NCBI GenBank assembly: GCA_026874595.1 | Contig: CM049308.1 | Coordinates: 23,586,367 to 23,650,366, forward strand | Direction: 5' to 3' | Length of the DNA stretch: 64,000 nucleotides | DNA from: Sipunculus nudus | Taxonomy: Eukaryota; Annelida; Sipuncula; Golfingiida; Sipunculidae | Part shown: one piece after another, positions 14,205 to 28,200 of the stretch | Position numbering within the stretch: position 1 is the first letter of the stretch | Layout: every line of letters begins with the position of its first letter | Made by a program: the position numbers and the translations under genes | The notes under the pieces: generated by a model | The model's input: the letters and a program-made list of their open reading frames with translations, nothing else | Told to the model about the DNA's origin: nothing | Database searches by the model: none

Positions 14205-14520
14205 ATAATAATAAGAAGAAGAATAGGAATAAGAAGAAGAAATAAAAGAAAAAAGAGAAGAAAACAGAGAAGAAGATATAAAAAAGAAAAAAAAAACAGA
14301 AAAAGAAGGAGCAGGGGACACAGAAGAAAAAAAAAAAAAAATCAAAGAAGCAAAAAAAAAAAAAAAAAAAAAAAAAAGGAGAAGATAAGGGAGAAATAGA
14401 AACAGAAGAAAATGAGGACAGAGAAGGATAAGTAAAGGAAAATAAGAAGAAGAAAGAAGAACCAGAAGAAACAGAAATAGAAGAAGAAGAAATAGAAAAA
14501 GAGAAGAAACTGAGGAGCAG
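14205..14520. repeat. long polypurine tract, GAA-rich
   Basis: About 300 bases are almost only A and G on the plus strand, rich in AAG and AGA triplets with two long A runs. Apparent lysine/arginine and phenylalanine/serine ORFs here are artefacts of the low-complexity sequence. Tracts like this can form triplex DNA. Confidence 0.85.
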
Positions 14521-14599
14521 GTAATGAAAGAAATGAAGAAAATAAGATATGAAAACAGAATCAGAAGGATACGAAAAATTGGACAAGGAAAGAAATGTA

Positions 14600-16562
14600 A
14601 TAACCATATCACAATCTTCAATAATATTAGCTAACTCCAACTGAAAGTGTTACTCGAAGTCTTGGGCATAAGTTTATCTCTTCCTGGGTACTTAGAATAT
14701 TTAGTTTGTGTACGTAAATTTTATTTTTACTAATTTTCAAATATAAAATCAGTTGAGGGGACAGTTGTTACATATTCCATTAGACAGAAAGTGTTATGTT
14801 TAAGCTAAATTTTAGTTAATACGGGGGAAGAAGGGAAAAAGGAAAAATACATGGATTTTTAATTTGGGCGTTTTGATAAGGGATGGTACATTGAAGAGCA
14901 ATGCCTCTTTCCGGACATAAAGAATGACACAGACATGCTGGCGTCTTCATTTTAGCAATTCTAACAATTCTAAATGACCTGGTGTTATTTCACCGTTTAC
15001 ACATAATTCCGACATGCAACCTTTGAAAGCCGGGTTTTAGTCTACAGTTCCATGAGCATGTCGGAGAAACTGATAGAAATAAACCTACCAAGGTTCAATA
15101 GAGCGTGGGAATGAGACGCGAAAGTACTCCGAGGACAGCATGTAAGTAAGAGTCTATCTGCATGCGGAGAGAGTTTGGTGGCATGGGGAGGAGTATCGGC
15201 AAAGTTAACAGCGGAATAACACTTTTTCAGGACACGCCCAAATCCTCGGTTGTATTGTCTTTTCTCGTTTCACGCCCACTTTAGAGTTATACATGTTGTA
15301 ATCATGTAGAATATTTGTTTATGAGAGTTAATGTTGTTTACGAAAGTCGCTGGCCTACGTCATGCAAGTAACCAATTAAAAACTCTGGCGTCGACGGCGC
15401 GCCAATGAATATCACTGACGTCATCCGGGACATCATCAATAGGGAATGCGAGATCACTCGTCTGCTAGAAAGCTGCAGGAGCACGACTGAGTACGTTTAC
15501 ACACCTTGCAGGGTTATATACCTTGTAGCCTCGTAGATATATCCCCTTACCAATGCCGTGAGGCACTAAATATAACGTTGTGATGTAAACATGATAACTG
15601 CCAACAGGTGCTAGCCAGCCACGTAGTTAAGGAAACACGCTACACGCAGACACTATTCGTTTGTGGTTTCTATGATGACGTGGACAGGCCATTTAAACGT
15701 CATACATCAAACAAAATGTATAATTGATGTATTTTATTTACATTAATCGTGTTTTAACTTCTATGCTACAGGATCCGTAGTCACGGTTTGATATAAGATG
15801 GCACTGATAAGGCCAAAAAATAAAGGTCTCGTACACTTTTTTCCATAAATTATTAATGTAATCGTTATATGGATTATAAGGGCCCCTCTTGTAATCACTG
15901 TGCCGTCTATCATGCCCATCATGCAGTGACGCATGTCTGAAAGATTAGACCGTTCTAAAATTCAGATGCAGGGATGATTCGGGCCCTATGGAATTTCAGG
16001 TCTGATATAAAGTCCCGTGAGGGGATTAGTTCTACACCTGTTAGAATTACAATATGACCCCCAGACAACCATCTGGTTAGTCTGTTCGCACACATTATCT
16101 AAAGAACCGTTCAAGCCATGAATGAGCATAATAACATTTCAGCCGTGGCCGAAATCTAGTGTCCTGGCGAGACAGCGAATTCTGAATTCCTTTCAAGCAC
16201 CTACCAAACATGAGAATATGTGCACTATCGAATTTCAGACCTATCTGAAATCCGTTATATATAGCTTCCAAGTAACGATCTTCGAATTCCTTCCATGCAC
16301 ATTATCTCAAATATTGTTCAAGCATTAACCGTGAAAATTGTATCGAAGACTAACACCCATGCATAAACGGATTTCAGACGAATCAAAACTGAGTATAGCC
16401 TCGAATTCTGCCACTTGGGGAACTGGCCATCAAGGGGCCCTAAATGAGGACCTTTGTGGAAAATTCTCTATTTAAGTTCAGAGACCGTCGCCTTATAAAA
16501 GGACATGTTATGACTTCTATATCAGTCCTAGTCTAGATAATATCAAAACCTGAAAACCAGAA
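14600..16562. other. intergenic with one dispersed repeat
   Basis: No exon supported. The block at about 15168-15310 is related to 19145-19280; both contain GAGAGAGTTTGGTGGCA and GCGGAATAACACTT. Confidence 0.45.
15168..15310 (+). repeat. dispersed repeat, copy A
   Basis: It shares GAGAGAGTTTGGTGGCA, AGCGGAATAACACTT and TCTCGTTTC in the same order with 19145-19280. The family is not identified. Confidence 0.6.
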
Positions 16563-16842
16563 GGCTTGTTACCTCCGCCAAAGGGGCGGGGTAATGTTTT
16601 TGCCGGCGTTTATTTGTTTGACTGTTAGCAACAATACTCAAAAAGTTATTAACGGATCTTGATGATATGATCAGGTTTGCTAGGCAATGATACAAGGAAC
16701 AATTGATTAAATTTGGGAGGTGATCTGGTTCACCATCTAGATCCAGGAATATTTTAAAGGAAAATGGAACATTTCTGACAATGCCTTATGGGGTAATGAG
16801 CTGCCTTGGTGGAGGTCAGCGCTCTCTGCGTGCTTTTCTAGT
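16563..16842 (+). repeat. dispersed repeat with GTTACCTCCGCC head
   Basis: It starts GTTACCTCCGCCAAAGG and ends with CTTGGTGGAGGTCAGCGC then CTCTCTGCGTGCTTTTCTAGT. I recall closely similar ends in repeats of several marine invertebrates, but the boundaries given are by eye and only one copy is in the window. Confidence 0.45.
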
Positions 16843-17239
16843 TATCACAATCAATTTTGTTTATCATATTTTGTTGCCTTCATTAATATTGAACAGTCAG
16901 TGTCACCTTTTCTTTAAAAATTCATGGTTGTAGCTGGGTCCATCAATGGCAAAACGTGTATGAATACATAACCACTTTAAAAGTCAAAGAAATAAATTTA
17001 CAAACCCAAGCTTGATAAAATCATTTAACCTCAAAACCAGAGCTATGATCATAATGTAAACCTCACCCGCTAAATACGTGTGAGGGATTCCTGGTATTAC
17101 GGCAAGGGAAACTAATTGGGAAAATATCCGATTAACGCGAATATGCTGAATCAGAAAAAGATAAAAACTGCTCCATTCTACACATGCTTCTGAGATTCTC
17201 GGCATTCCTGCCAGACTGGAGCACGCAGTTGGTCTTCAT

Positions 17240-17712
17240 CAGTGATGTAGGACTCTAGTCCGGAGACGAGTCCACTTTTTTAGGGACTCGGTCTGAAGGT
17301 CCTCGACTCGGACTCGTGCTCGGATTCTGAGGTAAGGACTCAAGAAATCAGGTCGAGTCCATCTCGAATCCAATAGAATACAGCTCTGTCACATATTATA
17401 AAGACTTACGTACATGTGAGAACTACAAACAGAATATTACAAAATAATACCACTATATATACCAAGCGTCGGGAGCCATAAATGTGATTAACCATTTTAG
17501 TAAAAAGGCATGTATGAATTACCTTAAAATTGTACATGAAAATCTGAAATTTCACTTTTATTTGCTTTTTTTCGGATATTTCTATTGGACTCGGAGTCAG
17601 ACCTGGACTCGGGTTCCAAATGACCCGGACTCGAAGATCAAGGAGTCGGACTTGGACTTGAGTGGCCTACACTCGGGCTTGCACTACAAGCGGGGACTCA
17701 CCAACCTCACTG
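17240..17712. mobile_element. hAT-like MITE, ACTCG-rich, 8-bp target duplication
   Basis: The 473-bp element begins CAGTGATGTAGGACTC and ends GACTCACCAACCTCACTG, a short imperfect inverted repeat. The 8-bp sequence GTCTTCAT flanks both ends (17232-17239 and 17713-17720), the duplication size of hAT transposases. Both halves are packed with ACTCG/CGAGT words. No transposase is encoded. Confidence 0.85.
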
Positions 17713-17868
17713 GTCTTCATCAAAAGATTTTTTGACAATTTCCCTGATCACAGAATAAACATTTTTTTATTGTTGTTAAAACCATCATGATGTATTAATT
17801 ATTGTTTAATTATATAAAAAATCTAGTTGGTTTTAATACTTTTCATGAAACTCTATAACATTCTATGA

Positions 17869-18170
17869 GATGATCGATTATTAATTGGTTATTTTATGTA
17901 CCTTCTATAATACCGTGAAATGTGCTGCACATAGAAGTATACTTAAAATAATATCCAAGTGAATTCTGTCTAACTCGTACATTACACTGAAAGGTCAGGG
18001 CCATGGCCGGGTTGTTGACACTTATTCGTAACACAAGGTTAGTGCTGTTTCCTGTCTTATGCCCCGCCATTCGATATGTCTTACAGAACAAAAATACTTT
18101 ATCTATGTAATATAATATAATTATATGATCGATTGAACAAAAATACAATCGATTTAATATATTATATAAA
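17869..18170 (+). repeat. dispersed repeat with CGATT-rich ends, copy A
   Basis: It begins near ATCGATTATTAATTGG and ends near ACAATCGATTTAAT. It shares order and motifs (CGATTATT, TACCTTCTAT, AAGGTCA, GTTGTTGA) with 39700-40015. It has no ORF and is of unknown class. Confidence 0.55.
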
Positions 18171-19144
18171 AAAGACCAATCATTGAGGTAATATTATTGA
18201 AAAAGGATTGAAATAAATCCTTTATAGTCTGATCAAGTTAATATCCCATATGGCCTAAAATCCAAGGGCTAGGACTGTTATATGAATATTGCTGGCTAAG
18301 CTGGTTAAGAGTACAGAAATATATTCATCACAGCAGATCATAAAACACTCAAATCATAACTCTATCTTTCTAGAGCTTTGTGGCTTCTTCCTCTCTGCGT
18401 GACCTGAACAGGCAACTCGGTGAATGTTAGACAGAACCTAAAAACAAACGTTATGAGGTCTCAATTAAGACCACAGGTTATGACCCCTGTTCTTTTTCCT
18501 AGCCCGGTCTCAAAAAACTAAAATCTAGATAATTTTAAATCAAGAGACCCAGGGGAATAACTCATCAAATCATCAAACTGTGTGAAATACTGAATGTCCT
18601 GGGAGACGTCGGTAATAAAATGATTCATTCTAATAAGTGTATTTCAGTTCGTACTTATTCAGTTCCAAAAACTCTGAGGAATAGTTTTCCCCGATATGAA
18701 ATCTGGCGTGTTGATATTTTTGACTTACTAAGGCAAAGGTGGTCTTGCTAGCGGAAAATACATGATCACAGATTTTATAAAATTCTGCACATGCATTTCT
18801 CTCCGTAATTTCATTATGGTAGCTGCAGTTGCCTCTATGATATTCGGTAACAGACGGTGAACGGCATCCGCATCATAGAGAGAACTAAAATTAATTCATG
18901 GTTATGCACTGCCTTCCCCTCCGTGGCACCTTAAGGCCATGCATGGGCCCAATTTAAAATGATTTTATGAAGAAATATAAATCCTATTGAAGAGACAAGC
19001 GGTATACCAATAATTTCAACATACGACTTGTAACATCCGGGGATTAGTGTGACCGTAAATTGTGAACCTTGGAAAAACAAACCTATTAGGGTTTGATAAG
19101 GGCCGAAATAACTCCTAGTATAGCATCCAGGCGAGAACCTATTT
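18171..19144. other. intergenic, nothing recognised
   Basis: I see no gene or bounded repeat. Confidence 0.35.
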
Positions 19145-19280
19145 GTGGAGAGAGTTTGGTGGCAAGGCAACGTTTAAAGCGGAATAACACTTCTTTCGGA
19201 CCAGACCCCATCCTCAATTTTTTAACAGATGTTTGCTCTCGTTTCTAACTGTATCCTTGTGTACATGCTATATTTATTGC
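19145..19280 (+). repeat. dispersed repeat, copy B
   Basis: This is the partner of 15168-15310, in the same orientation and with interspersed substitutions. Confidence 0.6.
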
Positions 19281-22200
19281 TATCTTTGGCAGAGCGACCG
19301 GTTCTTTCTGTCTCCCGTAATACCTTACGCTGATGAAGCGGATCTGTGTCTCTCTGTGCCTGGCGAGGTATATAGTGAAACAACACAGGCTGCCAAACAA
19401 TTACTGCTCACCTTTCCGCATTCTGCCAAACAGAATAACAGCCGTTTTTGTAAGTTTGGTTCACCTTGATTGTCTCCTTACATAAATCCACAACGTGCAC
19501 GTATATAGTCGCGCCTAAATTACAGTTGTTGTGTCGATTGTGTCGATTACCTTGATGACTGTTTTTTTTTCATTTATTCTTGAGGCTGCAAAATTACATC
19601 AATGGTTTCAGTATCTCAGCTGTGCTTACATCAGGTGTCCGAAACCTGGTGTGTTTAATGATTATAACGCCACCTGGATTTTTTTGGTCTCAATTGTGGT
19701 TTCACCTAGTGTGATCTATAAGGTAAAATTAACCAAATTATACTTTAGGATAACTTGTTTACGTGATAACTTATATTTTGGCTTCAAAATTTTGACAAAA
19801 GGTGCAAAAAAGTTCCAAGATCAGTTTGAAAACTTGTGACCTTGACTCTGGTCTTATTCTTTTCTTGTACAACCTGTAAAGACCAGTAATGACTGGATTC
19901 AGTCTTCTTATATGTTGTGACCCATCACGTAAAGAAGAATCCTTTTGACTTCGGTTTCAGGAAGTCAGAGACCAAGATCACATCTGTAGTTAATCCCAAT
20001 TTGGCTTCAGATGATACAGTTCCTGTTGTGAAAGTTGTTAAAAAATGTTATACGAGTCAGCTTAGAGTCATGCCCCATTGGCATCCAAAAATATGTAAAG
20101 TACGTTCTACTTTGCGTAATTAATTATTTTTGAAATAATAGCCTACCTTATGTAATTTTTCTGTAAACATTTTAAAGAGACATTTTATGAGAAACTAGAC
20201 TATTCTGTAGTGACATCCTACCACCAGTCTATGAAATGGGCATGACAGGGATATGGTGATGACGTCATAATAAACGTTAAGCACGAAATAGGCAACCCTA
20301 TTCACGGGACCAATAAACAAGCTGCCGAAGCCTGTTTACAGTAAAACTTCAATGGTCATTTGTTAGAGATGCAATTGACCACGGATTTATATGAAACAAG
20401 TCAACCAGGCCGTAAAGTGAATAATTTTTATATCATAAGCAGGTAGAGTAACCAAAATCACGCATTTTCTTCTTTTTGCAATTGGTGCAAATTTTGTTTG
20501 GCAAGTTTGTCTAACCTGGAGATAATCGCGTAAAACCGGTCGGACGGGGGTAGTGGACGGACTCTACCCGGAACCTCAAGACTAACCGTGAATACGCGTA
20601 GATCAATTAACATTCAAATTGAATACTGAGAGGTTACCATTCAATGCGCTATGGTGGCCGTCCATACCATTGTTACGATATCGGTTGCTAAGATATCCGG
20701 ACGTATGAGAATATAAATAACACGTGGCTTTAATCAACGTTTCCTTTTAATCTCTTGGACAAAAAATGTCTGTCATGACTTGAGTTCGTTCTAGCATGGG
20801 GTTCTAATATAACACCAATAGTATGCACATAATATAGATTTTGTTGACATGATATGACTAAATACCTAAATTGCATTTTCAATAACAATAAGATCACGAA
20901 ATATAATCTGTGAAAGATATCAAGGGAAGCAACTCGGAGGGCCGTCTCGTTTGTCCGACAAGATTCCGGCTTCATTCAATCAGCAACTGCCAACCGCACC
21001 CTAATGATATTGCCTTTAGGAATAACTCGAAACAGTAATTTGAAAGAATATTTTCGGATAACTGTTATTTTGACCAACCCTTTAACGGAACTTGCCGTCT
21101 CGTGAATGCCTGTCTCTCCGTTACTAGTCATTTCTTGGTCATGCAATTTTGCACAGTATGGCAACATCTATATGAGCATTTGAGCATAAATGTACCTATA
21201 TATTATTTAAAGCGCATAACTTGATAATAATTTATGTTGATTCTAATAATTATTAAAATAACACCAGGTATGTCAGAGTCACGAATGTTTTATCCTCAAG
21301 CCACATCGGACCGGCCAAAGCTTCATGAGGTGTCAAGATAAGCGGATTGTCGAGTACATTAGACAGCTCAGCCTGGTCGCAAGCTTTGAACACGGGAGTG
21401 CTCTCTCCTTCTATATTAAACCTTCGTAGTGTTGACCACGCTTATTGGCCGACAAAAATCAACAACCATGTTGGGTGTCCAGTTTTGCTTGTGTTACCAC
21501 ATACAGCCACTCGGCACAGTGTATTCCCCGGTTGGGTGATATAACAAGTATATCTTTTACCCTTCCAGTCACTTATTGAAAACCATCTGATTGATAATTT
21601 CATCAGTGATAGATTTCAAATAATTCTATATAAAAACCTTGTGAGAAAAGTCTCGAAAAAAGGACACAAGCTTTACACCTGGTGGCTAGTTCACACCTGA
21701 CATGATCACGTTGCTGATTTAGGATGCCGGATTTATTTGTTTCAATTTCTGGTGAATTCAATACATTACTAAAATTTATACCACCTAAGTTTAGTTCAGA
21801 GGGACTAAATTTGCGTTAATAAAGAGAGTTTACCAGAACCTCTCTGAATATTAAGTCTGTACGGGTTTTATTGTAACGATCTGTGTTAGTTAGGCATCTC
21901 ACTGTGAGATTTAGTCAAACAAAAGATCAAAGGTTCTTACATTCATTCTGTTTGAAACTATGCATGCAGGAGGGCAGGTAACAGTTTTGGCCAACAAAAT
22001 TTGTGCTTCTTGTGATCCTGATGGTGCAAACTTAAAATAAAGGGGGATAAAGCCTTCTGACTGACAGTTTACCATTATTAATGGTATTGATATATTGAAA
22101 TAATTCACTCTAATTCGCACCCATTTAATTATTTATCCATTCACATCTAATTATGTACAAAAGTTAATTACGGTTGTAGTGTGCAACATTCTCTTGAGTT

Positions 22201-23674
22201 TATACATTTATACATTTTAAATTTCTCATGGGGTCATTTGTGTATGTTTACTAATACAATCTTGTGCATGCGCGACAACTACCAAACAAGAAGAGACATG
22301 ATAGAAGAAACAGACACCGTCTGGCGCTTGAAAAATCTTGATCTGTGAGGTTGCGCTGTACGGCCACCAGGTGGCGTTAGCTATATGTTTATGTTAAGTA
22401 CTACTGATCGCGCCCGATGCAACTTTATTTCCACTCATGTACAGGAGTTAGCAAACGGTTTCAGGAAGGAGTATTGGCAGATACGATTATAATTTAAGAA
22501 CAACACACTATACTGCATACTGCATGTATATTAAATATACCTTAAATATGAGTAGGTCCCTTTAAAGTTATCTGGCTGTTACAAGACAATTGGGGGTGGG
22601 GGGGGGGGGGGGGTGGGGGGTGGGGGGTCGATGATATTTCCATAAAAAAAATGTTTGTTTTATAAATCAGTCAACGTAGCATTCTGCACAAAAAAAGGTT
22701 AAGCTACATACCGGCTCTAATCAATTTTAGCATTTGAAAATGAAATAACAGCAGAAAATTGAGAATTATTTATTAAATTCAAGGAGTAAAAAGTGTACAG
22801 TTCAGGAATATACTCATACTGTGATACATAATCAATTTCATTGCTTTTCCGAACTAACTGATCTTGGTTTTCATTGTACCGACGTGCACAGACTGCTAAA
22901 CATTAGAAGTGTGTCAGGGAAAGTAAAATGTCAAAGTCATTTGAAAAAATGACACCTATCGTATACACTCAAAATACACGTGTTCCAACATATCTGGCAG
23001 ACTCGCACGGCCTTCATGTGCAATGTTGGTCGTATACTATACGCAGGCTTCCTGTGAAAGGTTACTATCACGTGAAACACTTAGGGTCAAAGGTAAAGGA
23101 CGTGACACGCCTCGAATTAAAGGTCAAGGGTGTTTAACAACATGCTGACTATATGCTATACTGCTAAATTACCACCTGGAACATTCTGTGAACAAATAAT
23201 AAGTTGATACATGGTTTGCCCAAAGCATGTTTATATCTTCTCCATAACCTGTATGTTCTATGTTCATAACTTGCTATTTATATTCAATTATAATTGTAAT
23301 GAGAGTTGTCATAGTGTCATTCAACACCTCAGTAATATTAATCCACACCACACAACATGATAAAACCAAAAAAAAAAAAAAAAAAAAAAAAACCAAGGTA
23401 AATACTTTCAGTTTCCTGCTTAGGAAACTCGTTCATCTGTCATATTTGTAGTATGATCACTATATCACTGCTTTTTACTCTGCGCGACTCTCTTAAAAAT
23501 GTGATTGGAATTTGATATATAAATAACAGACTTTAAACCGATCATATAGAGCAAAATGCTTTAAGATTAAAACGACCTACACAACTGTTCAAAATTATTA
23601 AGTAACAGTTACCAACATTCATCCAAACACCCGAAAACATATAATATATAGTCGCCTTGACCTGTAGAGACATT

Positions 23675-23678
<4 letters not shown>

Positions 23679-23726
<48 letters not shown>

Positions 23727-23737
23727 GGGGGGGGGGA
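23679..23737. repeat. (GA)n followed by G homopolymer
   Basis: About 38 bases of GA run directly into about 21 G residues. Confidence 0.9.
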
Positions 23738-24193
23738 TAGCCGCTACAGACACGTGTATAGAAGAAGACGTGTATAGTTACCGGGGTTTTGAGATTCCTC
23801 TTTTACTGAAGCTAAAGGGTACTGTTTTACCCATGTCTCTCCTTCCGTTTTTATTTGTTTTTCTGACTTTGATCTGTTGGTGTACAATAAAGCTGACAAA
23901 ATTATGGATGTATTTTCATGTTAATTACGTATAGATACGTAAATTTACGCTCTAATTTACAAGAAAACCTGGATACGAATATGTACGACCTAACAAATGT
24001 TTGTATGTGGATGGGTTTTAAAAGGGGTTGTGTATTTACAGCGTATGTCTACGTCTCTCATTTTATGACTTCAGACTTCAATATGTTTTGATCCAGACAT
24101 CGGACAAGGTTCAGTTACCGATCTGATCCCAGCACGTGAACACCAAACACCTGTGTGTGATTCTTTTGTAGATTGTATGACTCATCCGTTGTT

Positions 24194-24197
<4 letters not shown>

Positions 24198-24249
<52 letters not shown>
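24198..24249. repeat. (AT)n microsatellite
   Basis: About 50 bases of uninterrupted AT dinucleotides. Confidence 0.9.
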
Positions 24250-24253
<4 letters not shown>

Positions 24254-25077
24254 AAAAGATTGAGAGAAAGAGACAGACACACACATACATACAAACATGA
24301 ATACACTTTTTTTCTATAATTAGGTCCACATTCAGTTACATAAATAATTAAATATTCATAGTATTACGTAGTAATAAATACATATTTGTACATACAAGTC
24401 TACACAAATATATGGTCTTCACGTCATATTTTCTCAGTATTATACAAACATACATACATATATATTAACATTCCAACATAAATATATGAAGACATACATA
24501 TATATATATATTCCATACATTAATATATTACCCTACTTGCTTCACTTCATATTATTTATGAGACAAAATGTTTGTTATATTTGCGCCAAGGTGTTATATA
24601 TTTTGATCGTCATTTTATGGTAGGATTGTCTATAAGCAACCTGACCCAAAACATTGTAAAAGGCCTTTTTTATGAAAGTTTATTAGAGCTAACAAATCAA
24701 GGAAGAATCCTTTAATTTTAAAAGTAATCTTAATAAAAATATGTCTGTGTGAGATATGGTAATCGCTTATTACCTTGAAGAGCGTGAGTAATTCACCGAT
24801 ATTAGGGACCGTCTTTGTTCTGACGTTCAGAGCTGACTTGTGATGCAATGATCAAGTTGGTGAATCGTGACACACACCCGTCTCTCCGCTTGGATGAATA
24901 TAGTTTGATAGGGATCGTGGAAATATTCAGCGGAGGTATACATGCGGTTTTAAACTTCTTTCTTTTTTTCATGCTTAATCCCATTAACAAAAGGGAATCA
25001 TAAGTATATATGAATAAGCTGTCAAATAAGTTTACAAAAAATTATTAAGCATCCACATAAAAAGTACAAACTAAATA

Positions 25078-25265
25078 CAATGAAACCTCCAAATTACGGC
25101 CGCCTATAAAACGTCGATGAAGTAGTCGCATTTTCGTGGTGGATGTCTAAGCGAGGTCTGATATGAAGAGCATAAAAATTTAATTAGGACCATGAAAAGT
25201 GGTCGTTATTTCGTGGTGGTCGCTAAACCGAGTTCGTCGTTGGGCGAGGTTAATTTAACGGTGTC
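25078..25265. mobile_element. possible degraded pogo-like MITE
   Basis: It starts CAATGAAACCTCC, close to the CAGTGAAACCTC ends of the pogo-like element at 12409. The far side has GCGAGGTTAATTT in the opposite sense. Both halves contain TTTCGTGGTGG. No clean target duplication is visible. Confidence 0.35.
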
Positions 25266-28200
25266 TAGTTATTTTTAAACATTATAAACTATATGACTGA
25301 GCATATAAATGTAATGTTAAATAAAAATAAAATGGACCCGAAAGATGTCGCTGAAACAAAACCAACTAATATGTTTACGTAAATACCAATAAAACATTTC
25401 GAATGCGTAATACATATAGGTAAGGTTCTGTGTCACATATTTGCCTGTACATGTTTAAGGTTTATCACCGTAAAAAACAGCAAATCATTTTAAATGCGCA
25501 ATGTTATTGAGGTTCTGTGACAGTACACGTGTCTGTTTATAGCGTGTTTGTGTTTGGTTTCAGGCTGACCTAAGTGCACTAGTATACATATACTTGATCT
25601 GGCCACCGGACACAACAGGAGGTTGATCACCTTTTGTAAGCACTCAACGGTAAATATATATACGCTGACAGGAGCGTATAATAATCATTTCACAATTTGT
25701 ACAGACAGCATGCAATGGCGCGAATCATCTGAGTGCATGGGATCTGGAGTTTTTTTTAAACTAAATAATATAAGGGCTGCATCAAGATATCTTAAAGTCT
25801 AGTAGAATAAAATTTACCAGCCAATATTATAGTATTTTTTTCTCTTGATACAAATTTTGTACCAAGACTGCTGATAGTTTTTCACTGAAAGTTTTCTGAC
25901 TATTTAAAAGTATTCCAACAGTTGGGTCAAACACTCGGTAGGATCTACTAAGTCGATAGTAATGGGACATATTCCGATATCTGCAATAAAAACAAAAGTC
26001 TTGCCACACACAGGATGTTTGGTTTCGTTTATAGCAACTGGTTATAGCATGTTTTACAAGGGGGGGGGGGCTCCAAAATATTTCAACACTTTCAACAGAG
26101 GCATCTTGCGGCAAGTCAGACGAACCATATTTGCATGATAAAATTTGTAATGTCCATGTTTGCTTAACAGGTCACATGATGTTATTTTTTTCAAAATTTC
26201 AAATGATTAAACCTACTAGGGTGGTCGTGTGGATATAACATATATTATAAATGCCCGCCCGCCTGTGTATAAATATGAGGAGTTTTATTCACAAAGGCTT
26301 CATATTCGCGATTATTTACCTTTCGTGAATATTGCAAATTTGAAAACCTCGCGAAAAAATCACCAACAACTGTATAAGGATGCTGTAACGACTAAGTGTG
26401 AAATGTTAAAAAGTTTCAGTGCCTACTACATTGAAAGATAAACATGTATTGCACCTGACTTCGGTAACCCATTTTATGTATAGGCTAACGTGTATACGGA
26501 GCTCGAACTACTTGCATATTTGCAGGTGGGTTGTGAGTTTTACTCTTGGTGCGTCGTGAGTAAAAGAAAGAAACAGCTGAGATCAGAAGATACCTTATTC
26601 CAATTGAAGCCCCTCCAAAAAGCATACTGACGACTCCATTTAGTAGATATTTAATTTGCATCTATAATAAAATTTATATTTCAAACTAAGGCCTGCATGA
26701 TTATCATCCCCTAAACATTACCCGAACTTTGGACAGTTGTGTATCGCAGAAAAATATAAACCTGTACCATAAGACTAACTTTAAGGAAAGGGAGGTTAGT
26801 ACTAAAAATTTAACCTTTATGTTTGGTTACTATAGTCCGTGCAATCAATGGGGGCCCATTGAAATTTGACGGTTATTCTATCATACTTAAATATGATCAC
26901 ACAGTTTGACACTAACGTTTATGAGGAAGTATAAAGGCTAAATGCAAGAGGGAAATTTCATGACAGAAACCATTTATTTTTTTCAATCATCTGGTTCTTC
27001 TATGTCTTGCTGCCATGCAATTGATAGGCCTATGAAGTCTGCCATAAGTTGTCAACCTCCCTTTGATAATTTCATTTTTTAAATATTTATAACTATAAAA
27101 AAATCAGTAGCCTTAAATGTGTGTGTGTGTGTTTTTTTCTCTCTGATATAATATCAGTAGTAATTAAGTTCTTACATTATCACATTAAAACAATATAATA
27201 ATGTATGTTTTGGGTTTAATTCCAGTTAATACGGCTTATTTCTTCTTCCTTCATCGCAACTCACATCTTTATACTGATCAATCATTGATGAAAATATTAA
27301 TAAATCTCAATGTCCCCCCCCCCCCCCCCCCCCCACATACCCGAACATGCTGAACAGGCTTAAAGCGTTGTGCAAGTATTCGACGATAGGTGTCAGTACT
27401 GTGATGGGACCATTCATGCTTACCTTATGCCATGTGTTATAAGGATAGCATAACCTCAATATGACAATCAGTACTGAGATTAGAGACCACGCCCTCTCAT
27501 CCGTATTTCAAAGGTTTACAAGGAAAATGGCTTTTGATACACTAAAACTGATGAGTAAATACCGTGGTAATATAAACTGCAGCCTGCCACAATGGATAAG
27601 ATCTCATGACTTTCTCAGGAGTGTGTTTAAAAATTTTTTCATTTTACCCTGATATTAGCCACACTTTTGCCCGGGAACTCTTGATATGCACATATAAGCT
27701 TAAATGGTCTTTTACTTTATCACGCACTGGTAACACATTTGCGATTCCATGTTGAACTCGAATTCAAAGACAAATGCAGCGTCACAGGTTAACTATATAT
27801 TCATTTCTCAAATAAAAATGAAACAATGACAAATGCAAGTACCGATGCATTATAATTCGAGTACACCTTCCGCCAGAGGTCGTTTCTTCTCAATGCAAAC
27901 CTTTTCAAGTTGAGGTGGGCAAAAGAATACAGGACATTTTAATGATATTTTAAAATGCTATTTCGAAAGGCTGATGTCTATTGTACGGAAATGTGGCAAC
28001 TGTCCCATTAAAACAATTATGACAGCTGACCATATGACGATGGACATACGTCGTGTGCATATGGTCAAAGAAGTCAGTGTCTTGAGATGGTATACTCCTG
28101 CAAGGGGTGTAGGCCCGCAATATCTAGGTATTTCGTATCTAAATTTAGCAAAATCAATTGTGTGATAAAGCAGGTGTTAAACAGATAACCGTGTTTTTTT

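Larger units (their letters stand above)
19281..25077. other. intergenic, microsatellites only
   Basis: No exon supported. It contains a G-rich run at 22589-22628, a 26-base A run near 23368, the GA/G tract at 23679-23737 and (AT)n at 24198-24249. Confidence 0.35.

Noticed and set aside
14094-14640. Lysine/arginine-rich plus-strand and serine/phenylalanine-rich minus-strand ORFs of 100-149 codons
   Set aside because: They are readings of the GAA-rich polypurine tract and have no start context, splice partners or complexity.
19233-19469. Possible exon reading SDRFFLSPVIPYADEADLC
   Set aside because: There is an AG before it and a GTATAT after it, but it overlaps the end of a dispersed repeat, has no partner exon and matches nothing I know.
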